From assembly GCF_013177735.1 (NCBI RefSeq), contig NZ_WOEZ01000230.1, positions 1 through 49,279 on the forward strand: a stretch of DNA of 49,279 nt. The letters are read 5' to 3'. Shown one piece after another: positions 7,971-16,796 of this stretch. Positions within the stretch are counted from its first letter, which is position 1. The number at the start of each line of letters is the position of its first letter. The notes under the pieces were generated by a model, which was not told the origin of the DNA, did not search any database, and was given only the letters and a program-made list of their open reading frames with translations. The position numbers were made by a program, and so were the translations under genes. The DNA comes from Paraburkholderia elongata. Lineage in GTDB: Bacteria; Pseudomonadota; Gammaproteobacteria; Burkholderiales; Burkholderiaceae.

Positions 7971-8426
7971 TCAGTCCACGTTTGCCTTGGCTTTCGCCTG
8001 CCGGCTGGCCACGACGACGAGGCAACTGCCACGCATCTCGGCGATTTCATAAAACTGTGCATCTTCGGGTTCGCCAGCAGCCAGTTCGACGTCCCATGCC
8101 GCCCCGCGGTAATTGGCGCGCGCCCGGCGCTCGTGCCACGCCGGCACGCTCAACGTCTGGCCGATGTCGAGATTGACGTCCGGGTTTTTCGACGCTTCCT
8201 TACGCGTTCTGCGGCCAAAGCGCGAGCGCCTCAGCAACAGGACTGCCGCCAGCGCCACGACGGCTGCTATCGCAAACTGCAGGTCGGCGGCGGCGCCCGC
8301 AATACGGGCAATGGCTGCCGCCACACAACCCAACGCGATCATCAGCAAATAGAAAGTGCCGCTGATCAACTCCAGCGCGACAAGCACACCCGCCCCGATC
8401 CACCAGAACAATCCACCTGGCGCCAC
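7971..8426 (-). CDS. NfeD-like membrane protein
   Basis: The 151-residue product has two to three membrane helices near the N-terminus (GLFWWIGAGVLVALELISG, FYLLMIALGCVAAAIARIAG, FAIAAVVALAAVLLLRR). A soluble C-terminal OB-fold domain typical of short NfeD proteins follows (about 80-151). NfeD partners with SPFH proteins, and here it sits directly upstream of one. I chose the GTG at 8426 because GGAGG lies five bases before it. A GTG eight codons further upstream lies inside a terminator hairpin. The function is probably to assist assembly of the SPFH complex in the membrane, by family analogy. Confidence 0.87.
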   Translation of the reverse strand: MAPGGLFWWIGAGVLVALELISGTFYLLMIALGCVAAAIARIAGAAADLQFAIAAVVALAAVLLLRRSRFGRRTRKEASKNPDVNLDIGQTLSVPAWHERRARANYRGAAWDVELAAGEPEDAQFYEIAEMRGSCLVVVASRQAKAKANVD

Positions 8427-8444
8427 GTCGACCTCCACAAAGCA

Positions 8445-8471
8445 AAACACCCCGGATCTACCGGGGTGTTT
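8445..8471 (-). terminator. Intrinsic terminator after ppsA, next to the NfeD start
   Basis: AAACACCCCGG and CCGGGGTGTTT form a perfect 11-bp stem around a five-base loop, with TTTTGCTTT following on the minus strand. It lies downstream of ppsA and only 18 bases ahead of the NfeD start codon. A TATAAA (8469-8474, minus strand) overlaps its upstream arm. Confidence 0.82.
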
Positions 8472-8606
8472 ATAGCACGAAGCGGGTGCATTTTACCGGG
8501 CGGTGCAGCACGCTTTTACGTGCTTTTGACATACCGCATAGCCCTTTATGCAAGCCGCTTATCAGGCACCTGCCCCGCGCTTATTTATTTCGCTTTTTTA
8601 CTTCGC

Positions 8607-11012
8607 TTACTTCGCCGACGACTTCGCCAACTTCTGCCACGTCTCGATGATCGAGTCCGGGTTCAGCGAGATCGACTTGATGCCTTCATCGGTCAGCCAT
8701 TGCGCGAAGTCAGGATGATCCGACGGGCCCTGGCCGCAGATACCGACGTACTTGTTCAGTCGCAGACACGTGTCGATCGCGCGCTTCAACAAGAACTTGA
8801 CGGCCGGGTCGCGCTCGTCGAAATCGACTGCCAGCAGTTCCATGCCCGAGTCGCGGTCGAGGCCGAGCGTGAGCTGCGTCAAGTCGTTCGAACCGATCGA
8901 GAAACCGTCGAAGAATTGCAGGAATTCTTCGGCGAGAATCGCGTTCGACGGCACTTCGCACATCATGATCAGGCGCAAGCCCTTCTCACCGCGCTTCAGA
9001 CCGAACTTCTCCAGCAGCCCCACCACGCGTTCCGCCTGCTTCAGCGTACGCACGAACGGCACCATGATCTCGACGTTGTCGAGGCCCATCTCTTCACGCA
9101 CCTTCTTCAGCGCGATGCATTCCATCTGGAACGCTTCGGCGAAGTCGTCAGCGATGTAGCGCGATGCGCCACGGAAGCCCAGCATCGGGTTTTCTTCGTC
9201 CGGCTCGTAACGCGAACCGCCGATCAGCTTCTTGTACTCGTTCGACTTGAAGTCCGACAGACGCACGATCACGGGCTTCGGATAGAACGCCGCGGCGATC
9301 GTGGCGATACCTTCGGTCAGCTTGTCGACATAGAACGCGCGCGGCGATGCGTGGCCACGCGCCACGCTTTCCACGGCCTTCTTCAGGTCCTGATCGATGT
9401 TCGGGTACTCGAGAATCGCCTTCGGGTGAACGCCGATGTTGTTGTTGATGATGAACTCGAGCCGCGCCAGACCCACGCCGCCGTTGGGCAACTGCGAGAA
9501 GTCGAAGGCCAGTTGCGGGTTGCCCACGTTCATCATGATCTTCACCGGAATCGGCGGCAGTTCGCCGCGCTGCACTTCGGTGATTTCGGTTTCGAGCAGA
9601 CCGTCGTAGATCTTGCCTTCGTCGCCCTCAGCGCACGACACCGTCACCAGCGCGCCTTCCTTCAGCACGTCGGTGGCGTCGCCGCAGCCCACCACGGCCG
9701 GCACGCCCAGCTCACGCGCGATAATTGCCGCGTGACACGTACGGCCGCCACGGTTCGTGACGATTGCGGATGCGCGCTTCATCACCGGCTCCCAGTTCGG
9801 GTCGGTCATGTCGGCCACGAGTACGTCGCCCGGCTGCACACGGTCCATTTCCGACGGATCGTGAATCACGCGCACGGGACCCGCGCCGATCTTCTGGCCG
9901 ATTGCACGGCCGGTAGCCAGCACGTTCGATTGGCCCTTCAGCTTGAAGCGTTGCTCGGCCTTGCCTGCAGCCTGGCTCTTCACCGTTTCCGGACGCGCCT
10001 GCAGAATGAAGATCTTGCCGTCGCGGCCGTCCTTGCCCCACTCGATGTCCATCGGACGCTCGTAGTGCTTTTCAATGATGACGGCGTATTTCGCGAGTTC
10101 GATCACGTCTTCGTCGGTGATCGAGAAACGGTTGCGCTGCTCGTGCGCGACGTCGACGGTCTTCACGCGGCCTTGCTCACCAGCCTTGGTGAATTCCATC
10201 TTGATCAGCTTCGAGCCGATCGAACGGCGGATGATCGGGTACTTGCCTTGTGCGAGCGTGGTCTTGAAGACGTAGAACTCGTCCGGATTCACGGCGCCCT
10301 GCACGACCGTTTCGCCCAGGCCGTAGCTCGACGTGATGAAGACGGCGTCCTTGAAACCGGATTCCGTGTCCAGCGTGAACATCACGCCTGCCGCACCGAC
10401 GTCCGAGCGCACCATGCGCTGCACGCCTGCCGACAACGCGACTTCAGCGTGGGTGAAGCCTTTGTGGACGCGATAGGAGATAGCACGGTCGTTGTACAGC
10501 GACGCGAACACGTGCTTCATGCGATCGAGCACCTCGTCGATGCCGACCACGTTGAGATAGCTTTCCTGCTGACCCGCGAACGATGCGTCCGGCAAGTCTT
10601 CTGCCGTTGCCGATGAACGCACGGCAAACGACAACTCTTCAGGCGAGCTTTTTTGCAGGGTGTCGAAACCTGCGCGGATATCCGCTTCGAGACGCGGCTG
10701 CATCGGGGCATCGACGATCCATTGACGGATCTCCTTGCCCGCTTCGGCGAGCGCCTTCACGTCGTCGACGTCGAACGTTTCGAGACGCTTGGCAATGCGG
10801 TCAGTCAGATTGTTGTGATGCAGGAAGTCACGGAAAGCCAGCGCCGTGGTGGCGAAGCCAGTTGGCACGCGCACGCCGGCTTCGGCGAGCTGACTGATCA
10901 TCTCGCCCAGCGACGCGTTCTTGCCGCCGACAATCTCCACATCGGTCATCCGCAACTGCTCAAACGGAACTACATACGCCTCTTCCTTTGCGACGGTAAC
11001 TGCGTTAGTCAT
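8607..11012 (-). CDS. ppsA: Phosphoenolpyruvate synthase
   Basis: PpsA makes phosphoenolpyruvate from pyruvate and ATP (yielding AMP and phosphate), the entry to gluconeogenesis from three-carbon substrates. The 801-residue protein has the standard three parts: the N-terminal ATP-grasp domain (VGGKNASLGEM, RSSATAEDLPDASFAGQQES); the central swivelling domain with phosphorylated His427 in GGRTCHAAIIARELG; and the C-terminal PEP/pyruvate-binding barrel with the catalytic cysteine in GICGQGPSDHP. I chose the ATG giving MTNAVTVAKEEAYV, which has an AGGGG ribosome-binding site seven bases upstream. The adjacent divergent ppsR encodes its bifunctional kinase/phosphorylase, so activity is probably controlled by phosphorylation of the threonine next to the catalytic histidine. 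Confidence 0.97.
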   Translation of the reverse strand: MTNAVTVAKEEAYVVPFEQLRMTDVEIVGGKNASLGEMISQLAEAGVRVPTGFATTALAFRDFLHHNNLTDRIAKRLETFDVDDVKALAEAGKEIRQWIVDAPMQPRLEADIRAGFDTLQKSSPEELSFAVRSSATAEDLPDASFAGQQESYLNVVGIDEVLDRMKHVFASLYNDRAISYRVHKGFTHAEVALSAGVQRMVRSDVGAAGVMFTLDTESGFKDAVFITSSYGLGETVVQGAVNPDEFYVFKTTLAQGKYPIIRRSIGSKLIKMEFTKAGEQGRVKTVDVAHEQRNRFSITDEDVIELAKYAVIIEKHYERPMDIEWGKDGRDGKIFILQARPETVKSQAAGKAEQRFKLKGQSNVLATGRAIGQKIGAGPVRVIHDPSEMDRVQPGDVLVADMTDPNWEPVMKRASAIVTNRGGRTCHAAIIARELGVPAVVGCGDATDVLKEGALVTVSCAEGDEGKIYDGLLETEITEVQRGELPPIPVKIMMNVGNPQLAFDFSQLPNGGVGLARLEFIINNNIGVHPKAILEYPNIDQDLKKAVESVARGHASPRAFYVDKLTEGIATIAAAFYPKPVIVRLSDFKSNEYKKLIGGSRYEPDEENPMLGFRGASRYIADDFAEAFQMECIALKKVREEMGLDNVEIMVPFVRTLKQAERVVGLLEKFGLKRGEKGLRLIMMCEVPSNAILAEEFLQFFDGFSIGSNDLTQLTLGLDRDSGMELLAVDFDERDPAVKFLLKRAIDTCLRLNKYVGICGQGPSDHPDFAQWLTDEGIKSISLNPDSIIETWQKLAKSSAK

Positions 11013-11564
11013 ACAAGCCCCTAAGTGTGAAAGAAATTCACGGCTGTGCAAGTGGGCTTGAACGCGAGACGCCCATTGGAAGCGTGACCTCGCGTCTTGC
11101 ACAACCTGTTGGAGAAGCAATCGCTACAAATGGCCGGAAGCGCCCGGAAGCACCAACAAGCGCCAGATGCACGACGTAGAAAGCGGATGGACGAAATTAC
11201 CGATCGATCCACCCTAATCTCTCAATTTGCCGCAAGTTACCGGCGCAAAGCGTGGCGTTGACCGACCGTTCGCGGTGAGTTAGACGCCAATCGCCTGCAA
11301 TTGCTTATCCAACAGGTTGCCGCTATTCTACCGTGCCGACTCTCAAAATGTGACAGTCGGACGAGAATTGCGCCTCGAATCGCGCCCCGGACCGGCTGAC
11401 GGGCTTTTGTTGCGAGGCCCCGCCGCCATCCGGGCGCAGTTGCGGTGCCCACGGCGCGCTGACATGACGCCGCTGCAATCTCCGGTTAGCCACCGTGCAG
11501 CGACGTCGATGCAGCGATGTTTCATTCGAGCGCTTTTTCCCGCTCACGTTCCCCAGCCCCACTG
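11013..11564. other. Divergent ppsA/ppsR control region
   Basis: This is a 552-base region without a plausible gene. On the plus strand, TTGCTT (11301-11306) and TATTCT (11324-11329) with an exact 17-base spacer form a candidate ppsR promoter, leaving a leader of about 230 bases. The ppsA ribosome-binding site lies at its left end. I could not pick out a convincing ppsA promoter or a known operator. Confidence 0.5.
11301..11329 (+). promoter_or_regulatory. Candidate ppsR promoter
   Basis: TTGCTT and TATTCT are spaced by 17 bases on the plus strand. Both elements are near consensus, but no other evidence supports a start site here. Confidence 0.4.
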
Positions 11565-12380
11565 ATGCCGCCCACCGTATTCATCGTCTCCGACGGTACC
11601 GGGATCACTGCCGAAACCTTCGCGCATTCGATCCTCTCCCAGTTCGACCAGAAATTCCGCCTGGTTCGCGTGCCCTTCGTCGACTCGACGGAAAAAGCCT
11701 ACGCCACGCTAGAAAAGATCAACGAAGCGATCCAGCAAGACGGCCGCCGTCCTATTGTCTTTACGACGCTGGTGGACAGCGCATCGAATCAGATCGTCAA
11801 GCGCTCGAATGCGCTCGTGCTGGACATGTTCCAGACCTTCGTCGAGCCGCTCGAACAGGAACTGGAGCTCAAGTCGAGCCACGCGATGGGCCGCGGCCAC
11901 CAGAACGCGGATACCGAGGAGTACAAGAACCGGATCGAAGCGATCAACTTCTCGCTCGCCCACGACGACGGTCAATCGAACCGCAATCTGGCCGATGCCG
12001 ATGTGATTCTGGTGGGCGTATCGCGCAGCGGCAAGACGCCAACGAGCCTGTATCTGGCCATGCAGTACGGTGTGAAAGCAGCAAACTACCCGCTGATTCC
12101 GGAAGACTTCGAGCGTGGCAAACTGCCTACGCCGCTATTGGCGCATCGGCAGAAGATGTTTGGGTTGTCGATCGATCCGCAGCGGCTGTCGGAGATTCGT
12201 AATGAGCGTCGGCCGGGCAGCAAGTATGCTGCTCCGGAAAATTGCCGCTACGAAATCAATGAAGCCGAAGCCATGATGCGGCGCGAAGGGGTCAAGTGGT
12301 TGTCGTCGACGCATAAGTCGATCGAAGAGATCGCGACGACGATCCTGCAGGAGATCAGGCTGGACCGGCCGGTTTACTGA
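11565..12380 (+). CDS. ppsR: PEP synthase regulatory kinase/phosphorylase
   Basis: PpsR (DUF299 family) switches PEP synthase off by ADP-dependent phosphorylation of a threonine and on again by phosphate-dependent dephosphorylation. The 271-residue protein starts MPPTVFIVSDGTGITAE, the conserved family N-terminus. It carries the P-loop-like GVSRSGKT at 151-158 followed by TSLYLAMQYG, and the C-terminal SSTHKSIEEIATTI. I chose the ATG at 11565; an in-frame start 16 codons upstream adds a Ser/Arg-rich stretch not typical of the family. It is divergent from its target gene ppsA, which supports the assignment. Pyruvate, phosphate and ADP levels are the expected signals. Confidence 0.95.
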   Translation: MPPTVFIVSDGTGITAETFAHSILSQFDQKFRLVRVPFVDSTEKAYATLEKINEAIQQDGRRPIVFTTLVDSASNQIVKRSNALVLDMFQTFVEPLEQELELKSSHAMGRGHQNADTEEYKNRIEAINFSLAHDDGQSNRNLADADVILVGVSRSGKTPTSLYLAMQYGVKAANYPLIPEDFERGKLPTPLLAHRQKMFGLSIDPQRLSEIRNERRPGSKYAAPENCRYEINEAEAMMRREGVKWLSSTHKSIEEIATTILQEIRLDRPVY

Positions 12381-12410
12381 GCACGGCCTGTTTTACCCAC
12401 GCGCGTGGCG

Positions 12411-12437
12411 CTGAGGTGACCGCGGAGGTCGCCTCAG
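12411..12437. terminator. Strong hairpin between convergent ppsR and the TrmH-family gene
   Basis: CTGAGGTGACC and GGTCGCCTCAG pair as an 11-bp stem with one G-U position and a five-base loop. There is no U run on either side, so it may be a processing or partial termination signal rather than a classical terminator. Its place between two convergent stop codons fits. Confidence 0.45.
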
Positions 12438-12456
12438 ACCCGAAGTCAGTGCAAGG

Positions 12457-13239
12457 TCACGCGCGGCGCTGCTGGCGGCATTGTTCGAACACACAGACAG
12501 CCGCCGCAGCCGCCACGTTGAGCGATTCCATGCCACCCGGCTGAGGAATCGTCACCCGCAACGAAACCGCATCGCGCCAGGTCTGCGATACGCCCGCCCC
12601 TTCGTTACCGAACACCCACGCGAGCGGTCCACTCAGATCGCAGTCATAGATCGCCTCGGCACCGTGCGAATCCGTAATGACGACTGGCACCGCGAGGCGC
12701 TCGATCAATACTTGCGCTTCGACATCCTCGTGGATTTGCAGCAGAAAATGCGCGCCCATGCCCGAGCGCAGCACCTTCGACGACCATGCGTACGCGGTGC
12801 CCGGTGCGCAAAACACGTGCTGAATACCGGCGGCCGCCGCGCTGCGCAGAATCGAACCGACGTTGCCGGCGTCCTGCACGCCATCGAGCACGAGGCAGGT
12901 TTGCGCGACCTTCTCCGGCAGCGGCGTGTCGAGCTTTTCGACCAGCAGCAGAATCCCGACACCGTGCACGACGTTCGACAACTGCCCGAATAACGCGTCA
13001 GGCAGCGTGACGATACGGTGCTCGTCGATGCGCGACACGATGGCCTGCGCTTCGTCGTGACGCAGCGCGCCCTCGGTGACGATGCACATTTCCGGCTGCC
13101 CGGCGACGTCGAGATACGCGCTCGCGAGATGTAATCCTTCGAGCAGCGCGTGACCGCTACGACGCTGCTGGTGCGTCGAGCCGGCCAGCGCCTTGAGGCG
13201 CTTGTAGAGCGGATTGTCCCGCGAGGTGATGGCTTTCAC
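12457..13239 (-). CDS. TrmH/SpoU-family RNA 2'-O-methyltransferase
   Basis: The 260-residue product is a SPOUT methyltransferase that should transfer a methyl group from S-adenosylmethionine to a ribose 2'-hydroxyl in rRNA or tRNA. The N-terminal SpoU substrate-binding domain begins KAITSRDNPLYKRLKALAGS. The knotted catalytic domain carries the three motifs LDGVQDAGNVGSILRSAAA, FGNEGAGVSQ and IPQPGGMESLNVAAAAAVCVFE. The target nucleotide cannot be read from sequence; this type resembles TsnR and other 23S rRNA enzymes. I chose a GTG start, since the upstream residues look unlike the family. It is the last gene of the large minus-strand cluster, 61 bases after rnhB. Confidence 0.9.
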   Translation of the reverse strand: MKAITSRDNPLYKRLKALAGSTHQQRRSGHALLEGLHLASAYLDVAGQPEMCIVTEGALRHDEAQAIVSRIDEHRIVTLPDALFGQLSNVVHGVGILLLVEKLDTPLPEKVAQTCLVLDGVQDAGNVGSILRSAAAAGIQHVFCAPGTAYAWSSKVLRSGMGAHFLLQIHEDVEAQVLIERLAVPVVITDSHGAEAIYDCDLSGPLAWVFGNEGAGVSQTWRDAVSLRVTIPQPGGMESLNVAAAAAVCVFEQCRQQRRA

Positions 13240-13300
13240 AGGCAGCGAAGACAGTGAGAATGAGGAAAGAGTGGGCGACGCGCCGGGCCACACATGGCGC

Positions 13301-14062
13301 TCAGGCGCCGCTGCGTTCGCCGTAGGCGTCGTTGTCGAGCATGGCGTCGGTGAGCGTTCCGGACACGACGATCACGCCGCCCGCCGACTGCTTCGAAGCC
13401 GTGCCGAAACGCTGATGCGCTTCACGCACCGGCGCGAACGAACGCCGATGATGCTCACAGGGTCCATGTTCGCGCAGCGCCGCGAGATGCTGCGGCGTGC
13501 CGTAGCCGGCATGCGCGTTAAAACCGTAGACCGGATAGGTTTGATGCAATTCGAGCAGCATCCGGTCGCGCGTGACCTTGGCGAGAATCGACGCCGCCGA
13601 AATGCTCTTGACCAAGGCATCGCCGCCGATCACCGCCTCGCTGCGAATGCTTAGCTTCGGGCAGCGATTGCCGTCGATTTTCACGAGTGTCGGCACGACT
13701 GAGAGGCCCTCAACCGCCCGCTTCATCGCCAGCATGGTGGCGTGCAGGATGTTCAGCGTATCGATTTCTTCGACGCTAGCCGACGCGATACAGTAAGCCA
13801 GCGCCCGGTCGACGATCTTGTCGTATAGCTCCTCGCGCTTTTTGGCGGTGAGCGCTTTCGAATCGTCGAGGCCGCGAATCATCGGCTTCGACGGGTCGAA
13901 AATCACTGCCGCAGCGACCACAGGGCCAGCCAGCGGCCCGCGCCCGGCTTCGTCGACGCCGCAGATGATGTCATCCGGTGTCTCGAAGTCCAGACCGACC
14001 TGCCGCGCCGCCGCGCCTGCAGCGCTCGCAGCCTTGCGGCGCGGTGCGCGTGCGGTGGTCAC
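13301..14062 (-). CDS. rnhB: Ribonuclease HII
   Basis: RNase HII cuts RNA-DNA hybrids and starts removal of single ribonucleotides from DNA. The 253-residue protein has the metal-binding residues Asp37 and Glu38 in CGVDEAGRGPLAGPV. It also has the DSKAL motif (67-71) and the later KSISAASILAKVTRDR segment with the downstream catalytic aspartate. An N-terminal basic/Ala-rich stretch of about 25 residues and a C-terminal tail of about 40 make it longer than E. coli RNase HII. Its ATG overlaps the lpxB stop by four bases, so it is co-transcribed with the lipid A genes, as in many proteobacteria. Confidence 0.95.
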   Translation of the reverse strand: MTTARAPRRKAASAAGAAARQVGLDFETPDDIICGVDEAGRGPLAGPVVAAAVIFDPSKPMIRGLDDSKALTAKKREELYDKIVDRALAYCIASASVEEIDTLNILHATMLAMKRAVEGLSVVPTLVKIDGNRCPKLSIRSEAVIGGDALVKSISAASILAKVTRDRMLLELHQTYPVYGFNAHAGYGTPQHLAALREHGPCEHHRRSFAPVREAHQRFGTASKQSAGGVIVVSGTLTDAMLDNDAYGERSGA

Positions 14063-15225
14063 GGCGCCTTCCGCTTTTCGATGACGCTCGCCACGACTTC
14101 CGCCGCACGCTGCGCGGTATTCTGCTTCAGCACGTGATGCATCTCCGTGAAGATTTCCGTCAGCGTGCGCCGGTTGGCCTCGTCGCGCAACTGTTTCAGC
14201 GTGGCCTCGGCGAGCGCCTGGGGCGTAGCGAAGTGCTGCAGAATTTCGGGCACGACGAAACGCCCCGCCAGAATGTTCGGCAAGCCGACGTACGGCAGAT
14301 AGCCTTGGCGGCGCATGATCTGGCCGGTCAACCAGGGCACCTTGTACGAGATCACCATCGGCTTTTTCAGCAGCGCGGCTTCCAGCGTCACCGTGCCGCT
14401 CTTGACGAGGATCGCATCGGCCGCCGTCATCGCGATTTGCGACTGGCCGTCGGTGATGGTCAGTGCGAGACCGGGATGCGAATCGACCAGCGGCCGCAGC
14501 ATTTCGCGCAGCGCGGGCGTGGCCGCCGGCATCACGAAACGCAAACCGGGCTCCTGGTGCTGCATCATCTCCATCGCGGCAAAGAACGTCGGACCGATCA
14601 GATCGATCTCCGAGCGCCGGCTGCCCGGCAGCACCGCGATGATCGGACCGCTTTCAGCGAGGCCGAGCGTGCGGCGTGCGCCGAGCGTATCGGGTTCGAT
14701 TGGGATCTCGTCAGCGAGCGGATGGCCCACGTAGGACGCCGCGACGCCTGCCTTTTCCAGCAGCGCCGTTTCGAACGGGAACACGCACAGCATGTGGTCG
14801 ACCGCCTTGGCGATCTTCTTGATGCGCCCGCCCCGCCACGCCCAGATGGACGGACAGACGAAGTGAACGGTCGGAATGCCCGCGTCGCGCAACGGATGCT
14901 CGAGGCCGAAGTTGAAATCGGGTGCATCGACGCCGACGAACACCGACGGCGGCTCAGCCAGCAGTTGGCGCTTCAGTTCGTTGCGGATGCCGAGGATCTC
15001 GGGAATATGCCGCAGTGCTTCGACATAGCCGCGCACCGTCAGTTTTTCCATCGGCCAATGGGCGTCGAAGCCCGTGGCGATCATGCGTGGGCCGCCGATC
15101 CCGTAATACTGGGTACCGGCGGGCAGACGGCTCGCGAGGCCGTCGAGCAGCGATGCCGCCAGCAGGTCGCCGGACGGCTCGCCAGCCACCATCGCGACGC
15201 GCAGCGGACTCGGGTTCAAGGCCAT
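14059..15225 (-). CDS. lpxB: Lipid-A-disaccharide synthase
   Basis: LpxB joins UDP-2,3-diacylglucosamine and 2,3-diacylglucosamine 1-phosphate to give the beta-1,6 disaccharide of lipid A, on the inner face of the inner membrane. The 388-residue product (family about 380) carries the N-terminal GEPSGD motif (15-20), the FVCPSIWAW segment and the LPGSRRSEI motif of GT19 glycosyltransferases. The C-terminal part includes SGTVTLEAALLKKPMVISYK. The stop overlaps the rnhB start and only three bases separate it from lpxA, so translation is tightly coupled. Confidence 0.97.
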   Translation of the reverse strand: MALNPSPLRVAMVAGEPSGDLLAASLLDGLASRLPAGTQYYGIGGPRMIATGFDAHWPMEKLTVRGYVEALRHIPEILGIRNELKRQLLAEPPSVFVGVDAPDFNFGLEHPLRDAGIPTVHFVCPSIWAWRGGRIKKIAKAVDHMLCVFPFETALLEKAGVAASYVGHPLADEIPIEPDTLGARRTLGLAESGPIIAVLPGSRRSEIDLIGPTFFAAMEMMQHQEPGLRFVMPAATPALREMLRPLVDSHPGLALTITDGQSQIAMTAADAILVKSGTVTLEAALLKKPMVISYKVPWLTGQIMRRQGYLPYVGLPNILAGRFVVPEILQHFATPQALAEATLKQLRDEANRRTLTEIFTEMHHVLKQNTAQRAAEVVASVIEKRKAP

Positions 15226-15228
15226 CGG

Positions 15229-16017
15229 TTAGCGGATGATGCCGCGTTGCGACGCTTCGACAAACGCGAGCAGCGTTTGTACCGGCGCATCGCCATCGCC
15301 ACCCGCGGACGCGAGTTCGCGCAACTGCACCTTCGCTTCTTCCAGCGACAGGCCGTTCTTGTACAGCAAGCGGTACGCCGAGCGCAGCGCAGAGATCGCA
15401 TCCGCCGAAAAACCGCGGCGGCGCAGACCTTCGACATTGATGCCGTGCGGCTCGGCCTTGTTGCCCGCGGCAATCACGAACGGCGGAACGTCCTGCACGA
15501 GCGCCGAAGCCCCGCCCAGCATCGAATGCGCGCCGATCCGCACGAACTGATGCACGCCCGACATACCGCCGATGATCGCGTGGTCGCCGATCGTCACGTG
15601 ACCGGCCATCTGCGCATTACTCGACAGAATGACGTTGTTGCCGACGTGGCAGTCGTGCCCGATGTGCACGTAGGCCATGATCCAGTTATCGTCGCCGAGC
15701 GTCGTCACGCCCGCGTCCTGCACCGTGCCGGTGTGGATCGTGGTGAATTCACGGATCGTGTTGCGATTGCCGATCACGAGCCGGGTCGGCTCGTCCTTGT
15801 ACTTCATGTCCTGCGGACGGCCGCCGACTGATGCGTAGTGGCCGATCCGGTTGTCTTCGCCGATCGTGGTGTGACCTTCGATCACGCTGTGCGAACCGAC
15901 CGTGGTCCGTGCGCCGATCGTCACATGTGCGCCGATGACGGCATACGGTCCGATTTCGACGGATTCGTCGACTTGTGCGCCCGGTTCGACGATCGCAGTG
16001 GGATGAATCCTGCTCAT
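15229..16017 (-). CDS. lpxA: UDP-N-acetylglucosamine acyltransferase
   Basis: LpxA transfers an R-3-hydroxyacyl chain from acyl carrier protein to the 3-OH of UDP-GlcNAc, the first step of lipid A synthesis. The 262-residue protein has the same length as the E. coli enzyme. A left-handed beta-helix of hexapeptide repeats runs from about residue 3 to 185 (IHPTAIVEPGAQVDESVEIG, VGNNVILSSNAQMAGHV). The catalytic histidine lies in HIGHDCHVGN (between about 115 and 130), and a helical C-terminal domain follows. Chain-length choice cannot be predicted reliably here. It lies between fabZ and lpxB in the conserved order. Confidence 0.97.
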   Translation of the reverse strand: MSRIHPTAIVEPGAQVDESVEIGPYAVIGAHVTIGARTTVGSHSVIEGHTTIGEDNRIGHYASVGGRPQDMKYKDEPTRLVIGNRNTIREFTTIHTGTVQDAGVTTLGDDNWIMAYVHIGHDCHVGNNVILSSNAQMAGHVTIGDHAIIGGMSGVHQFVRIGAHSMLGGASALVQDVPPFVIAAGNKAEPHGINVEGLRRRGFSADAISALRSAYRLLYKNGLSLEEAKVQLRELASAGGDGDAPVQTLLAFVEASQRGIIR

Positions 16018-16112
16018 GCGTCCTCGCTTCTGATTCTGTTGCGTTGTCTGGATGGACGTAGCCGGAGCTTGCAGGGCTCAGGGTAAGCCGCTGACTGCCC
16101 GGACACCGGTCT

Positions 16113-16577
16113 TTAAGCGTCTTTGTCCGTGTGCCGCACCGCGCACATCAGGTCGGCTTCCGCCGCCACGACACCATCCACTTCGGCGCGCGCCTTGAAC
16201 TTCCAGATGCCGCGCATATGACGCTCGAACGTGCAGTTCAGGATCAGCTGATCGCCCGGCTCCACCACGCGCTTGAAACGCGCATTGTCGATGCCCACGA
16301 ACAGATACAGCGTGTTCGACGGATCGCTCGGCTCTTCCGAAAACGTCAGCAGGGCCGCCGTTTGCGCGAGCGCTTCGAGGATCAGCACGCCGGGCATCAC
16401 CGGACGGGTCGGAAAGTGACCCTGGAAATACGGCTCATTGATCGACACGTTCTTCAACGCTTTGATGCTCTTGTGCGGCTCGAGTTCGAGCACCCGGTCG
16501 ACCAGCAGGATCGGGTAACGATGAGGCAGCAGCGTGAGAATCTTATGAATGTCGAGATTGATTTTTTCGGTGCTCAT
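16113..16577 (-). CDS. fabZ: 3-hydroxyacyl-ACP dehydratase
   Basis: FabZ removes water from 3-hydroxyacyl-ACP in fatty acid elongation and competes with LpxA and LpxD for the same intermediates. The 154-residue hot-dog-fold protein begins MSTEKINLDIHKILTLLPHR. It has the catalytic His54 in YFQGHFP and Glu68 in MPGVLILEALAQ. I prefer the ATG; a GTG five codons upstream is possible but unsupported. Its position between lpxD and lpxA is the standard one and ties fatty acid supply to lipid A synthesis. A 219-base gap to lpxD shows no gene or clear signal. Confidence 0.96.
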   Translation of the reverse strand: MSTEKINLDIHKILTLLPHRYPILLVDRVLELEPHKSIKALKNVSINEPYFQGHFPTRPVMPGVLILEALAQTAALLTFSEEPSDPSNTLYLFVGIDNARFKRVVEPGDQLILNCTFERHMRGIWKFKARAEVDGVVAAEADLMCAVRHTDKDA

Positions 16578-16796
16578 GGTGTTTCTACTCACGCATTAAC
16601 TGCGCGGTGATGACTGCGGATGCTGGTGCAGGTGGGTTGGTAACGCGTGCTGCCGGCGCTTGCCGAGACCCGGCGGCCATGCCACCCGGTCACGGCAACC
16701 GACTTTGCTTCCTGATGCTTGCCCGCCATTTTACGCGGTACCAGCAGGTTGCCCCGCGATTGTTCTGCGGGCCTGCTTGCGGGCTTGCTTGATATC

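Noticed and set aside
8133..10616. A long open frame on the plus strand opposite ppsA (over 800 codons)
   Set aside because: It mirrors the codons of ppsA on the other strand, is rich in His, Arg and Gln as antisense reads of GC-rich genes are, and has no recognisable domain. ppsA on the minus strand has complete motifs.
12411..12437. Hairpin after ppsR as a possible attachment or recombination site
   Set aside because: A dyad between two convergent stop codons is better explained as a transcript end signal, and no element lies on either side.
16578..16796. The gap between lpxD and fabZ as a small gene or promoter
   Set aside because: The frames show no codon bias, and the one TAAAAT on the minus strand lacks a -35.
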